Part shown: positions 53,245 to 61,355 of the stretch, piece after piece | Numbering within the stretch: position 1 is the first letter of the stretch | Layout: every line of letters begins with the position of its first letter | DNA from: Bowdeniella nasicola | GTDB lineage: Bacteria; Actinomycetota; Actinomycetes; Actinomycetales; Actinomycetaceae | Assembly: GCA_030537895.1 (NCBI GenBank) | Contig: JAUNVA010000001.1 | Location: forward strand, 62,001-126,000 | Length of the DNA stretch: 64,000 nucleotides | Reading direction: 5' to 3' | Translations under genes and position numbers: made by a program | The notes under the pieces: model-generated | Told to the model about the DNA's origin: nothing | Seen by the model: only the letters and a program-made list of their open reading frames with translations | Databases searched by the model: none

Positions 53245-54231
53245 TTACTCGTAGAGGTTGGCCTTGATGTCGTCATCGTCCATGTTGTCCTTGTCGTACC
53301 AGGCGAAGCCCGAGTCGATGATCTCGTCCAGCGACTCACCGTTGATGGCGGCGATGGCGGCCTTGACCGTCTCGTAGCCCATCTTCACGGGGGACTGGGT
53401 CACGGCGCCGGCCTCCAGGCCGTCGCGGATGGCATCCAGCTGAGCCTTGCCGGAGTCGAAGCCCACCACGGTGATGTTGGCGTTACCCGACTCCTTCACA
53501 CCCTGCACGACGCCGATTGCGGCGGCCTCGTTGGTGCCGTACATGCCGGCGATGTCCGGGTTGGAGGCGATGATGGCCTTGGCCACGTCCGCGGCCTTGC
53601 CGACTTCGCCCGCGTACTGCTCATCGATGACCTCGATGTCCGGGGCGTTTTCCTTCATCCAGTCCTTGAAGCCGAAGCAGCGATCCTTGCCGGTCTGCGA
53701 GGTCTGGTCGTGGCAGACCAGCCCGACCTTGCCCTCGTTATCGAGCAGTTCAGCCATGTGCTTCGCGGCTTCGCCAGCAGCGGCCTTGTTATCGGTCTGC
53801 ACGGTGGTCAGCGGAATGTCGGATTCGACACCGGAGTCGAACGCGATGACCGGGATGTCCGCGGCCTTGATCTGCTCAAGGACCGGGGCGGCAGCTTCGG
53901 AGTCCAGCGCCGCGAAGCCGATTGCCGCCGGCTTCGTGTTGAGGGCGGTCTTCAGCTGGTCAAGCTGCTGGGTGATCGCCTGCTCGTTGTCGGGGCCGAC
54001 GAACTCGATGGTATAGCCGAGTTCTTCACCGGCTTCCTCAGCGCCTTCCTTCACGGCCTGCCAGAAGCGGTGCTGGAAGCCCTTGGAGACGAGATAGATG
54101 GTCTTGCCGGCGTCGCCTTCGCCTGCGCTGTCGCCATTGTCACCGGCACTGGAGTCTTCTGAGCCGGATCCGCAGGCTGCCAGGCCAAGGGAGACGACGG
54201 CCGCGATGGCCATTGCTTTGAAACGACGCAT
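53245..54231 (-). CDS. Sugar ABC transporter substrate-binding lipoprotein (ribose type)
   Basis: A 328-aa lipoprotein with signal MRRFKAMAIAAVVSLGLAAC (lipobox LAAC) and an acidic linker. The Peripla_BP_4 fold has VSKGFQHRFWQAVKEGAEEAG, whose aromatic residues suit sugar stacking, IPVIAFDSGVESDIP and GMYGTNEAAAIGVVQGVKESG. It delivers a monosaccharide to the permease/ATPase below. AAAGAGGAAAG precedes the ATG. Sequence alone does not name the sugar. Confidence 0.9.
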   Translation of the reverse strand: MRRFKAMAIAAVVSLGLAACGSGSEDSSAGDNGDSAGEGDAGKTIYLVSKGFQHRFWQAVKEGAEEAGEELGYTIEFVGPDNEQAITQQLDQLKTALNTKPAAIGFAALDSEAAAPVLEQIKAADIPVIAFDSGVESDIPLTTVQTDNKAAAGEAAKHMAELLDNEGKVGLVCHDQTSQTGKDRCFGFKDWMKENAPDIEVIDEQYAGEVGKAADVAKAIIASNPDIAGMYGTNEAAAIGVVQGVKESGNANITVVGFDSGKAQLDAIRDGLEAGAVTQSPVKMGYETVKAAIAAINGESLDEIIDSGFAWYDKDNMDDDDIKANLYE

Positions 54232-54267
54232 GGGGTCTTTCCTCTTTCGTTGGTGGGTGTCGGGTGA

Positions 54268-55284
54268 TTAGGCCGCGGCCTGGCGGCTGCGGCGGACATT
54301 GTCGGCGTAGACGGCCAGGAGGACGACGACGCCGGTGACGACGAGCTGCCACTGCTGTGCGACGCCCATCATCTGGAGGCCCGTGGTCAGGGTGTTCATC
54401 AGGAGGGCACCGATCATGGTGCCGATGATGTTGGCGCGACCACCGGCCAGGGACGTACCGCCGATGACGACGGCGGCAATGGCTTGGAGTTCCAAGCCTA
54501 GACCTTCAGCCGGCTGGGCGAACCCGAACCGGGAAGAGTAGAGAATGGCTCCGCAGGCGGTGAAGAAACCCGCGACCATGTAGATGATGATGAGCCACTT
54601 GCGGACGTTGATGCCCGACAGGCGCGTCGCTTCTTCGTTGGAACCGATCGCGAGGGCGTAGCGTCCGACCAGGGTCTTGGACAGTAGCACCGCCGCGAGG
54701 ATCGTGAGGGCCAGGAAGACGAGGGCTGCGTTCTTCAGACCGGGGATGATGACGCCGTTGGAGATCGCGTAGTAGGCCTCGGACTGGATCTTGATCGAGG
54801 AGGCTCCCGACAGAATCAGGGCGAGGCCCGAGGCCGCCATCATCATGGCCAGGGTGGCGATGAACGGGGGAATCCCGAGAATCGCGACGTTCGCGCCGTT
54901 CACGAAGCCGAGCAGCAGGCCCACCCCGATGGTGAGCAGCAACCCGACGCCGAATGGCAAGCCCATGTGGTCCGTGGACAGGAAGATCCCGGCCATCACG
55001 GCGCACAGGGTCATGCCGGTGCCGACCGACAGGTCGATGCCGGCGGTCGCGATGACGAAGGTTGCCCCGAGTGCGAGGACGCCGATCGCGGCGGTCTTCA
55101 TGAGAATGTCGGGCAGCACTGTGGCGCCGGAGAAGCCCGGAGCGGCGAAGAAGAAGAAGATGTATACGGCGATGAGGGCGGCGGCCGCGAACAGCTGCTG
55201 CATCGAGGCCTTCATGAACTCCGCAATGCGGCTACTCTTTTGCGCCTCGGTTTGCTGTTCAGCCTGCTCGGTGGGGGTCGTCAC
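54268..55284 (-). CDS. Sugar ABC transporter permease (RbsC-like)
   Basis: A 338-aa integral membrane protein with about ten helices. FVIATAGIDLSVGTGMTLCAVMAGI is the hallmark of RbsC/AraH/RhaP-type permeases. LSGINVRKWLIIIYMVAGFFTACGAILYSSR and AVVIGGTSLAGGRANIIGTMIGALLM form the rest, including the ATPase-contact loop. The GTG overlaps the ATPase stop. A homodimer of this subunit probably forms the channel. Confidence 0.93.
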   Translation of the reverse strand: MTTPTEQAEQQTEAQKSSRIAEFMKASMQQLFAAAALIAVYIFFFFAAPGFSGATVLPDILMKTAAIGVLALGATFVIATAGIDLSVGTGMTLCAVMAGIFLSTDHMGLPFGVGLLLTIGVGLLLGFVNGANVAILGIPPFIATLAMMMAASGLALILSGASSIKIQSEAYYAISNGVIIPGLKNAALVFLALTILAAVLLSKTLVGRYALAIGSNEEATRLSGINVRKWLIIIYMVAGFFTACGAILYSSRFGFAQPAEGLGLELQAIAAVVIGGTSLAGGRANIIGTMIGALLMNTLTTGLQMMGVAQQWQLVVTGVVVLLAVYADNVRRSRQAAA

Positions 55285-56822
55285 TGATCTTCTCCCTTCA
55301 AGAGAGCCTTGCCGACCGTGGCAAGCTCCATGATGTTCTCCTGGGTGGCGTCCTCGTTGTCGAGGATGCCGGTGATGCGTCCCTGCGCCATGACGGCGAT
55401 GCGGTGGGACATGCGCAGGACTTCGGGTAGCTCCGAGCTGATCATGATGATCGACTTGCCCTGCTCGGTGAGCTTTTCCAAAAGCTCGTAGATTTCTTCC
55501 TTGGCGCCGACGTCGATCCCACGCGTCGGTTCATCGAAGATGAGGATGTCGCTGTCGCGCACCAGCCACTTAGCGATGACGACCTTCTGCTGGTTGCCGC
55601 CCGAGAGCTTGTTGAGGTGCTGGTCCACGCTCGGTGTCTTCGTGCGCAGCCGCTGCACGTAGTCCTGGGCAGTGGTCTTGATCTCGGGGTCCTTCACGAA
55701 GGGGCCCGCCGTGAAACGGGTCATCGAGGCGAGCACCGTGTTCATCTTGACGTCCTGATCCAACAGGAGACCGAACTGCTTGCGGTCCTCGGAGAGGTAG
55801 CCGATCCCGTAGCGGACGCCATCGGAGGCGGTGCGGATGTTCGCCTTCTTCCCGTGGATGGTGAACTCCCCGGATACACGCGGATCGGCGCCGAACAGGC
55901 AGCGCGCCACCTCGGTGCGGCCCGCGCCCATGAGCCCGGCGAACCCGAGGATCTCACCGCGTTTCAGATCGAAGGAGACGTCTTCGAGCAGGTGTTCCGT
56001 GGACAGGCCCTCCACGGTGAGGACTCGTTCCTCGGACTTGGGGCTCGTGCGTGGGCGGGCATCGGCGGCCACCTCGCGACCGACCATCATGGAGATGATC
56101 TCGCGCATCTCGACCTCGTCTGTGACGACCGTGCCGACATAGGTGCCGTCGCGAAGGACGGAGACGCGATCGGTGATCTCCTCGATCTCGGGCATGCGGT
56201 GTGAGATGTAGATCAGGCCCGTGGTGGGGGAGACGAAGTCCCGGATCATCCCGAACAGGGCGTCGGTTTCCTGCAGGGTCAGTGCCGCCGTGGGCTCATC
56301 CATGATGAGGATCTTCGAGTCGTAGGACAGCGCGCGCGCGATCTCCACCATCTGTAGCCGTGCCACTGACAGATCCCGGCAGTAGGCACGCGGATCGATG
56401 AGCATGCCGAGGCGGTCGAACAGGTCGCGCGCGTCCCGCAGCATCTTCGCATCATCCACGAATCCGGCGCGCGTGTAGCCCGGCCGACCCATGTACAGGT
56501 TCTGTGCAACCGTGAGGTCGGGAACCATGTTGAGTTCCTGGTGGATGATCGACAGGCCGAGATCGCGGGCGTGGTTCACATCCCGCACCTTGACCTTCGT
56601 GCCGTTGAGGTAAATCTCGCCGCCCGGATCGGCGGTGTAGATGCCCGTGAGCACCTTCATGAGGGTGGATTTGCCGGCGCCATTCTCACCGCACAGCCCC
56701 AGCACTTCTCCGGCCTGCAGTGTCAGGTCGACCCGGTCGAGGGCTTTGACCCCCGGGAAGGTCTTGGAGATGTTCTTGAGCTGGAGCAGCGTGGGAGCGC
56801 CCGCGGGGGTGTGGTCAGTCAT
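55281..56822 (-). CDS. Sugar ABC transporter ATP-binding protein (RbsA-like, duplicated)
   Basis: A 513-aa ATPase with two fused nucleotide-binding domains. The first has LCGENGAGKSTLMKVLTGIYTAD and SVARLQMVEIARALSYDSKILIMDEPTAAL. The second has GFAGLMGAGRTEVARCLFGADP, LSGGNQQKVVIAKWL and ILIFDEPTRGIDVGAKEEIY. As in other members the second Walker A is degenerate (GAGRTE). GGAGG lies upstream of the ATG at 56822, which is inside the end of the FucU gene. Confidence 0.94.
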   Translation of the reverse strand: MTDHTPAGAPTLLQLKNISKTFPGVKALDRVDLTLQAGEVLGLCGENGAGKSTLMKVLTGIYTADPGGEIYLNGTKVKVRDVNHARDLGLSIIHQELNMVPDLTVAQNLYMGRPGYTRAGFVDDAKMLRDARDLFDRLGMLIDPRAYCRDLSVARLQMVEIARALSYDSKILIMDEPTAALTLQETDALFGMIRDFVSPTTGLIYISHRMPEIEEITDRVSVLRDGTYVGTVVTDEVEMREIISMMVGREVAADARPRTSPKSEERVLTVEGLSTEHLLEDVSFDLKRGEILGFAGLMGAGRTEVARCLFGADPRVSGEFTIHGKKANIRTASDGVRYGIGYLSEDRKQFGLLLDQDVKMNTVLASMTRFTAGPFVKDPEIKTTAQDYVQRLRTKTPSVDQHLNKLSGGNQQKVVIAKWLVRDSDILIFDEPTRGIDVGAKEEIYELLEKLTEQGKSIIMISSELPEVLRMSHRIAVMAQGRITGILDNEDATQENIMELATVGKALLKGEDQ

Positions 56823-57246
56823 CAAAACCTCCGTGGGGAACGACGCCCTTGCGGAGTAGGGCGTTGCCGTAAATGCGTGTTTCGCCCGTGCGGACGATCA
56901 GGAAGGCCTCGGCAGCGAGGTCGTAGAAGTCGAAACGGTCCACCTCGCGGTAACCGTCCTCCTCCAGGGAGGCTGCGGCGACGAGCTCCTGTTGCACGTC
57001 CAGCAGGGAGTCGCCGGGAGCCGCCATGAGATCCAGCCCCGGAGCGTCATCGGGTGGGATAACGGAGCACACCGCCCTCAAGACGCGTGGGGTGGACGCC
57101 ATGGGCAGGTCGATCACGGGACGCTCACGAGCCAGACGCGCGGCGGGAAAGTGGGCGTCCGCAATGACGACCGAATCCGAGTGACCCATCGCGTCCAAGG
57201 CCGCAAGAAACGGGCCCGTAAGGATGGGATCGATGTTGAGCAGCAC
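56815..57246 (-). CDS. fucU: RbsD/FucU-type sugar mutarotase
   Basis: A 143-aa mutarotase interconverting the alpha and beta anomers of L-fucose (FucU) or ribose (RbsD). LNIDPILTGPFLAALDAMGHSDSVVIADAHFPAA is the family signature with the catalytic His in the ADAHFPA segment. Near the C-terminus, FLIVRTGETRIYGNALLRKGV matches the second family block. The GTG at 57246 sits 5 nt after GGAGG; an ATG one codon earlier is possible. First gene of the transport arm, controlled by the operator at 57282-57293. Confidence 0.85.
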   Translation of the reverse strand: MLLNIDPILTGPFLAALDAMGHSDSVVIADAHFPAARLARERPVIDLPMASTPRVLRAVCSVIPPDDAPGLDLMAAPGDSLLDVQQELVAAASLEEDGYREVDRFDFYDLAAEAFLIVRTGETRIYGNALLRKGVVPHGGFDD

Positions 57247-57281
57247 CATTGCCTCCAACCGGTGGATGAGATCGATATCAC

Positions 57282-57326
57282 GAAATCGATTTCCTTCATC
57301 GTAAGGGGCGGTTTTCGTGACGTCAA
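57282..57326 (-). promoter_or_regulatory. FucU-operon promoter with LacI-type operator
   Basis: On the minus strand TTGACG (57326-57321) and TACGAT (57303-57298) are 17 bp apart. Immediately downstream is the perfect 12-bp palindrome GAAATCGATTTC (57282-57293), overlapping the start site. Its central CG and symmetric arms are typical LacI-family operator features. The layout predicts repression by occlusion. Confidence 0.78.
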
Positions 57327-57494
57327 GCACTGTAATCAGAATGTGACCCGCGGTGTAGCAATGGGGCGTGTGTGCCGCACCGAGGGCACCCAAGGTGAAC
57401 GCCTTAAGCGGCACCTTTCGTCTCCTAGACTGCATGGCCCAAATGTGAGACCCTGGCGTGTGTCGACCCGTATACAGCATGAGATTCGACACGA

Positions 57495-57512
57495 TATGAT
57501 GAAATCGATTCC
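57495..57512 (+). promoter_or_regulatory. -10 element and second LacI-type operator before the RhaB-like gene
   Basis: TATGAT (57495-57500) is directly followed by GAAATCGATTCC (57501-57512), one base off the palindrome found on the other side of the spacer. No good -35 is visible. The two sites are 219 bp apart, so one LacI tetramer could bind both and loop the spacer. Confidence 0.65.
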
Positions 57513-57565
57513 AGCGGCTTGCCCCGCCGCTGCGTACATCCGCACACATCAAGGGAGAGTGGACG

Positions 57566-59014
57566 ATGGCTACGCATCACGCCGCGGTTGACCTCGGCGC
57601 ATCGAACGGTCGAGTGATCGTTGGGGAGGTGGCCGACGGCACTATCACGCTGCATGAAGTGCACCGCTTTCCGAACGGCGCCATTCCGGTCGGTGATCGG
57701 CTCTACACCGACACCCTCGGGCTGTACGCGGGGGTACTTGAGGGATTGCGCCGCGCCCGCCACCACTTCTCGGTGTGTTCCATTGGGGTGGATTCCTGGG
57801 GCGTTGACTACGGACGGATTGATCGAGAGGGCCAGCTGCTCGGCTCCCCGCGGCACTATCGTGATGAGCGGACGCTGCCCCATATTGAGACGCTGCGCGA
57901 GCGAATGAATGATCAGGACGTCTACACCGCGACCGGCATCAATATCGCCCCCTACAACTCGATCTACCAGCTGATGGACGACGCCACCTCGATCCAGTGG
58001 GACCTCGTCGAGCGCGTCCTGTTCACGCCAGACCTCATCGGCTATCTGCTCTCCGGACGGGCGGGCGCCGAGGTCACGATCGCCTCCTCCTCCCAACTCC
58101 TGAACGCGGCCACCCGCGAGTGGAGCCCTAAGGTGGCGAAGGCCGCGGGAATCCCGCTGTCGATCTTCGCCCCGTTGGAGGAGCCGGGCACGCGACGCGG
58201 CCCCATTCGGGCTGACCTCATCGACGGCGACCCAATCGAACTGATTGCCGTGGGAGGCCATGACACCGCCTCCGCCGTCGCGGCAACCCCCGCCAGTGAT
58301 GCTCACTTCGCCTACATCTCGTGTGGCACGTGGTCCGTCGTCGGCGCCGAGCTCGAAGCACCCATCACCAGCGCAGCCGCCCGAGAGGCGGGGTATACCA
58401 ACGAGCTCGGCGTGCAGGGCCGGGTTCGCTTCAACCGGAACCTCACGGGCCTGTGGTTGCTACAAGAATGCCAGCGGGAGTGGCGCGAACGCGGCGAGAA
58501 TGCCGACCTCATGGACCTCCTCGATGCTGCTGCGGCTGCTCCCTCGCTCCGCTCCGTCGTCGACGCCGGCTCCGAGGTCTTCCTGCCGCGCGGCGGGATG
58601 GAAGAGCGCATCAAGGAGGAGTGTCGTCGCACCGATCAGCCAGTGCCCGAGACACCCGGAGAGGTCGTGCGTTGCGTCCTCGATTCGCTCGCCCTGTCGC
58701 ACGCGCAAACGATCCGCTCGATCGAGGAGCTCGGTGGGCCCGAGGTGCGCGTCGTCCACATCGTGGGTGGTGGGTCACTGAACGAACTACTGTGCCAGCT
58801 GACCGCCGATGCGTGCCAGCTGCCCGTTGTCGCTGGCCCCGTGGAGGCGGCCGCGCTCGGCAACGTCCTCATGCAGGCTCATGCGATGGGAGAGATCGAG
58901 GGAGAGTTGACCGACCTGCGCGCCGTCGTCGCCGCCTCCGGAGGTGTACGCCGCTACGAACCGCACGGCAACGCCGAGGTGTGGCGCTCCGCCAGTGCGC
59001 GCCTGGGCCTCTAG
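57566..59014 (+). CDS. Rhamnulokinase-like FGGY kinase
   Basis: A 482-aa kinase closest to RhaB by pattern: AVDLGASNGRVIVGEV at the ATP loop, IGVDSWGVDYGRIDREGQ, RDERTLPH, FTPDLIGYLLSGR, ELIAVGGHDTASAVAATP, YISCGTWSVVGAEL and VRVVHIVGGGSLNELLCQLTAD. RhaB phosphorylates rhamnulose and fuculose at C1. GGGAGAG lies 7 nt before the ATG. It leads the plus arm; the operator 57501-57512 lies in front. With the FucI-like isomerase it could form ketulose-1-phosphate, but the canonical aldolase that would follow is absent. Confidence 0.85.
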   Translation: MATHHAAVDLGASNGRVIVGEVADGTITLHEVHRFPNGAIPVGDRLYTDTLGLYAGVLEGLRRARHHFSVCSIGVDSWGVDYGRIDREGQLLGSPRHYRDERTLPHIETLRERMNDQDVYTATGINIAPYNSIYQLMDDATSIQWDLVERVLFTPDLIGYLLSGRAGAEVTIASSSQLLNAATREWSPKVAKAAGIPLSIFAPLEEPGTRRGPIRADLIDGDPIELIAVGGHDTASAVAATPASDAHFAYISCGTWSVVGAELEAPITSAAAREAGYTNELGVQGRVRFNRNLTGLWLLQECQREWRERGENADLMDLLDAAAAAPSLRSVVDAGSEVFLPRGGMEERIKEECRRTDQPVPETPGEVVRCVLDSLALSHAQTIRSIEELGGPEVRVVHIVGGGSLNELLCQLTADACQLPVVAGPVEAAALGNVLMQAHAMGEIEGELTDLRAVVAASGGVRRYEPHGNAEVWRSASARLGL

Positions 59015-59092
59015 CCGGATGACCGTGACCGAACCGACCCGACTGGGCGCCGCGTATGAGGTTCGCGCGGGGCTCTCGACCAAAGGAGCATG

Positions 59093-61345
59093 ATGGAAAC
59101 ACCACGCGCCGAACTCGCCGCTAACACCCACGTCCACGTCCCGCCGAATTTCTCTGCTTTCGACACGGTGAGCGACGCCGTGGCGAGCGCTCGCCGGGAG
59201 GGGATGCGGGCCGTCGGAGTCTCCAACTTCTATGACCAGTCCGTCTACGCGCGCTTCGAAACTGAGGCTCGCGCGGCTGGGATCGTTCCTCTGTTCGGCC
59301 TCGAATTCATTACCCGCGACGAGGGCCTCGCCGAGCGTGGCGTGCGGGTGAACGATCCGGCGAATCCGGGTCGGGTGTACCTGTGCGGTAAGGGCATCAA
59401 CCCGTTGGCTCCCCGCTCCGAGCATGCACAGACCACCGCCCGCGCCATCCGCGAGGCGAACGACGAACGCGCGGAACGGATGCTCGCGACCCTGCAGGAC
59501 TACTTCCGACAGCAGGGTGCGGAGGTCTCCTTGAACGCCGAGGATATCTCCCGCGAGGTGGCGCAACGGGCCGAGGTGCCCACGGCCTGGGTCTCTTTGC
59601 AGGAGCGCCACATTGCGCGGGCCGTCTACGACGCGGTCGATGATCCGGAGCTCCTGTACGGACAGGCGGGTGAGCCCGCTAGCGCCTCGGAGGCCCAGGG
59701 CGTGATCCGGTCCCGCTTCTTGAAGGCCGGGACGCCTGGCTTTGTCCCCGAGGTCCCGCTCTCGTTTGCTGACGCGCACCGCTACATCCTGGATATGCAG
59801 GGCATTCCGACCTACCCGATCCTCGCCGACGGCGCGCCGGAAATGTCCGAGGTTGAATGGCCTCCAGACTCCCTGATCGAGTGGCTGCGCGAACGGGAGA
59901 TCCACGCAGTAGAGCTCATCCCGAACCGCAACGCTTCCGAGGTTGTGGACCGCTACGTCCGCGAACTCTCCGAGGCAGGCTTTATCGTGATGGCCGGTAC
60001 CGAACACAACACGAACGACCGGATCCCAGTAGAACCGCGCGCCGCCGACGGTGCTCTGGGTGAGGGTGCTCGAGCCGTCTTCTACGACGCCGCGTGCGTG
60101 ATCGCCGCCCACCAGGCGCGGTGCCGGCGTGGCGAGCCAGGATACGTCGACGCGACCGGCAAGCGCGCCGCCGACCTCGCCACCCTCATCGCCGAGGGAG
60201 CACGCTTGCTTGAGCGTGGCGGCGGAGACCGCGAAGCCATCGCCCGCATCGCGCCGCGACTGCGCGGAGCGTTCGCCACGGAGGACGGCCCCGCCGTCGT
60301 CGTCGCCGATCCCGCGCGCGACCGGGACGATTACCCGAGTGCGGCTGTCCTCGAATACAGCACCGATGACGCGGCTCTCACCGACGCCGCGGCAATGGCA
60401 GCCCGCGAAGGCAGCTCGGTCGTTGTCGTCCCCGACGTGGCGGCCTTCGGGATCGGCACAAGTGTTGCCGCGGCCCGTGCGGCGCTAGCCGGACGTCCGG
60501 CTGAGGAGAAGAGGCCGACGGGTCGACTCGCCGGAAAGGTGGCTGTGGTGACCGGCGCCGCGCAGGGGTTCGGGCTCGGGATCACCGAGGAGCTCCTTGC
60601 TGACGGCGCGACTGTCATCCTGGCGGACCTGAACGTGCCGCTCGCGGCCGCGAACGCCGAGCGCCTGAATGCCACGTTCGGAGCGGACCGGGCACTTGCG
60701 GTGCGGATTGACGTGGGCGACGAGCGCTCGTGTCTGGACGCCGCCGCCGAGGTGGCTCAGCTCACCGGAGGCGTTGACCTCTTCGTCTCGAACGCCGGCG
60801 TCCTGCGCGCCGAGAGTGTGCTCACCCAACCGGTCGCCGACTTCGACCTCGTGACCGCCGTGAACTACCGAGGCTACTTCCTCACCGTCCGCGCGTTCGC
60901 GCCGCTGATGGTGTCCCAACACGCGACGGATCCGAGCCGCTGGCTGGATATCGTCGAGGTGAATTCGAAGTCCGGCCTCGAAGGCTCGAAGCGTAACTTC
61001 GCCTACGCCGGCTCCAAGTTCGGTGGCATCGGGCTCACGCAGTCCTTCGCCCTGGAATTGGTGGAGTACGGCATCAAGGTGAACGCCGTGTGCCCCGGAA
61101 ACTACCTCGATGGCCCCCTGTGGATGGACCCCGAGCGAGGCCTGTTCGTCCAGTACCTGCGCGCCGGTAAGGTTCCCGGGGCGACAAGCGTCGACGATGT
61201 GCGGGCCTTCTACGAAGCCAAGGTGCCGATGGGGCGAGGCTGCCTACCCAAGGACCTCGCACGCGCCATCGTCTACATCACCGAACAGTCCTACGAAACC
61301 GGCCAGGCTCTACCCGTCACGGGCGGCCAGAACATGCTTAATTAA
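59093..61345 (+). CDS. PHP-domain/short-chain dehydrogenase fusion protein
   Basis: A 750-aa two-domain protein. Residues about 5-390 resemble a PHP metal-dependent hydrolase: H13/H15 in NTHVHVPP, E71 in GLEF and H305 in AGTEHNT. The usual second motif (TDH) is replaced by VSNFYD. Residues about 478-750 form an SDR with cofactor loop VVTGAAQGFG, SNAGV and catalytic Y638/K642 in YAGSKFG. The linker (VVVVPDVAAFGIGTSVAAARAAL) recalls the pre-SDR region of bifunctional rhamnulose-phosphate aldolase/dehydrogenases. AAAGGAG precedes ATG 59093, 4 nt away. No class II aldolase domain is present. Likely oxidises a sugar alcohol or lactaldehyde-like intermediate; the PHP reaction is unknown. Confidence 0.75.
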   Translation: METPRAELAANTHVHVPPNFSAFDTVSDAVASARREGMRAVGVSNFYDQSVYARFETEARAAGIVPLFGLEFITRDEGLAERGVRVNDPANPGRVYLCGKGINPLAPRSEHAQTTARAIREANDERAERMLATLQDYFRQQGAEVSLNAEDISREVAQRAEVPTAWVSLQERHIARAVYDAVDDPELLYGQAGEPASASEAQGVIRSRFLKAGTPGFVPEVPLSFADAHRYILDMQGIPTYPILADGAPEMSEVEWPPDSLIEWLREREIHAVELIPNRNASEVVDRYVRELSEAGFIVMAGTEHNTNDRIPVEPRAADGALGEGARAVFYDAACVIAAHQARCRRGEPGYVDATGKRAADLATLIAEGARLLERGGGDREAIARIAPRLRGAFATEDGPAVVVADPARDRDDYPSAAVLEYSTDDAALTDAAAMAAREGSSVVVVPDVAAFGIGTSVAAARAALAGRPAEEKRPTGRLAGKVAVVTGAAQGFGLGITEELLADGATVILADLNVPLAAANAERLNATFGADRALAVRIDVGDERSCLDAAAEVAQLTGGVDLFVSNAGVLRAESVLTQPVADFDLVTAVNYRGYFLTVRAFAPLMVSQHATDPSRWLDIVEVNSKSGLEGSKRNFAYAGSKFGGIGLTQSFALELVEYGIKVNAVCPGNYLDGPLWMDPERGLFVQYLRAGKVPGATSVDDVRAFYEAKVPMGRGCLPKDLARAIVYITEQSYETGQALPVTGGQNMLN

Positions 61346-61355
61346 GGAGAGCTTC

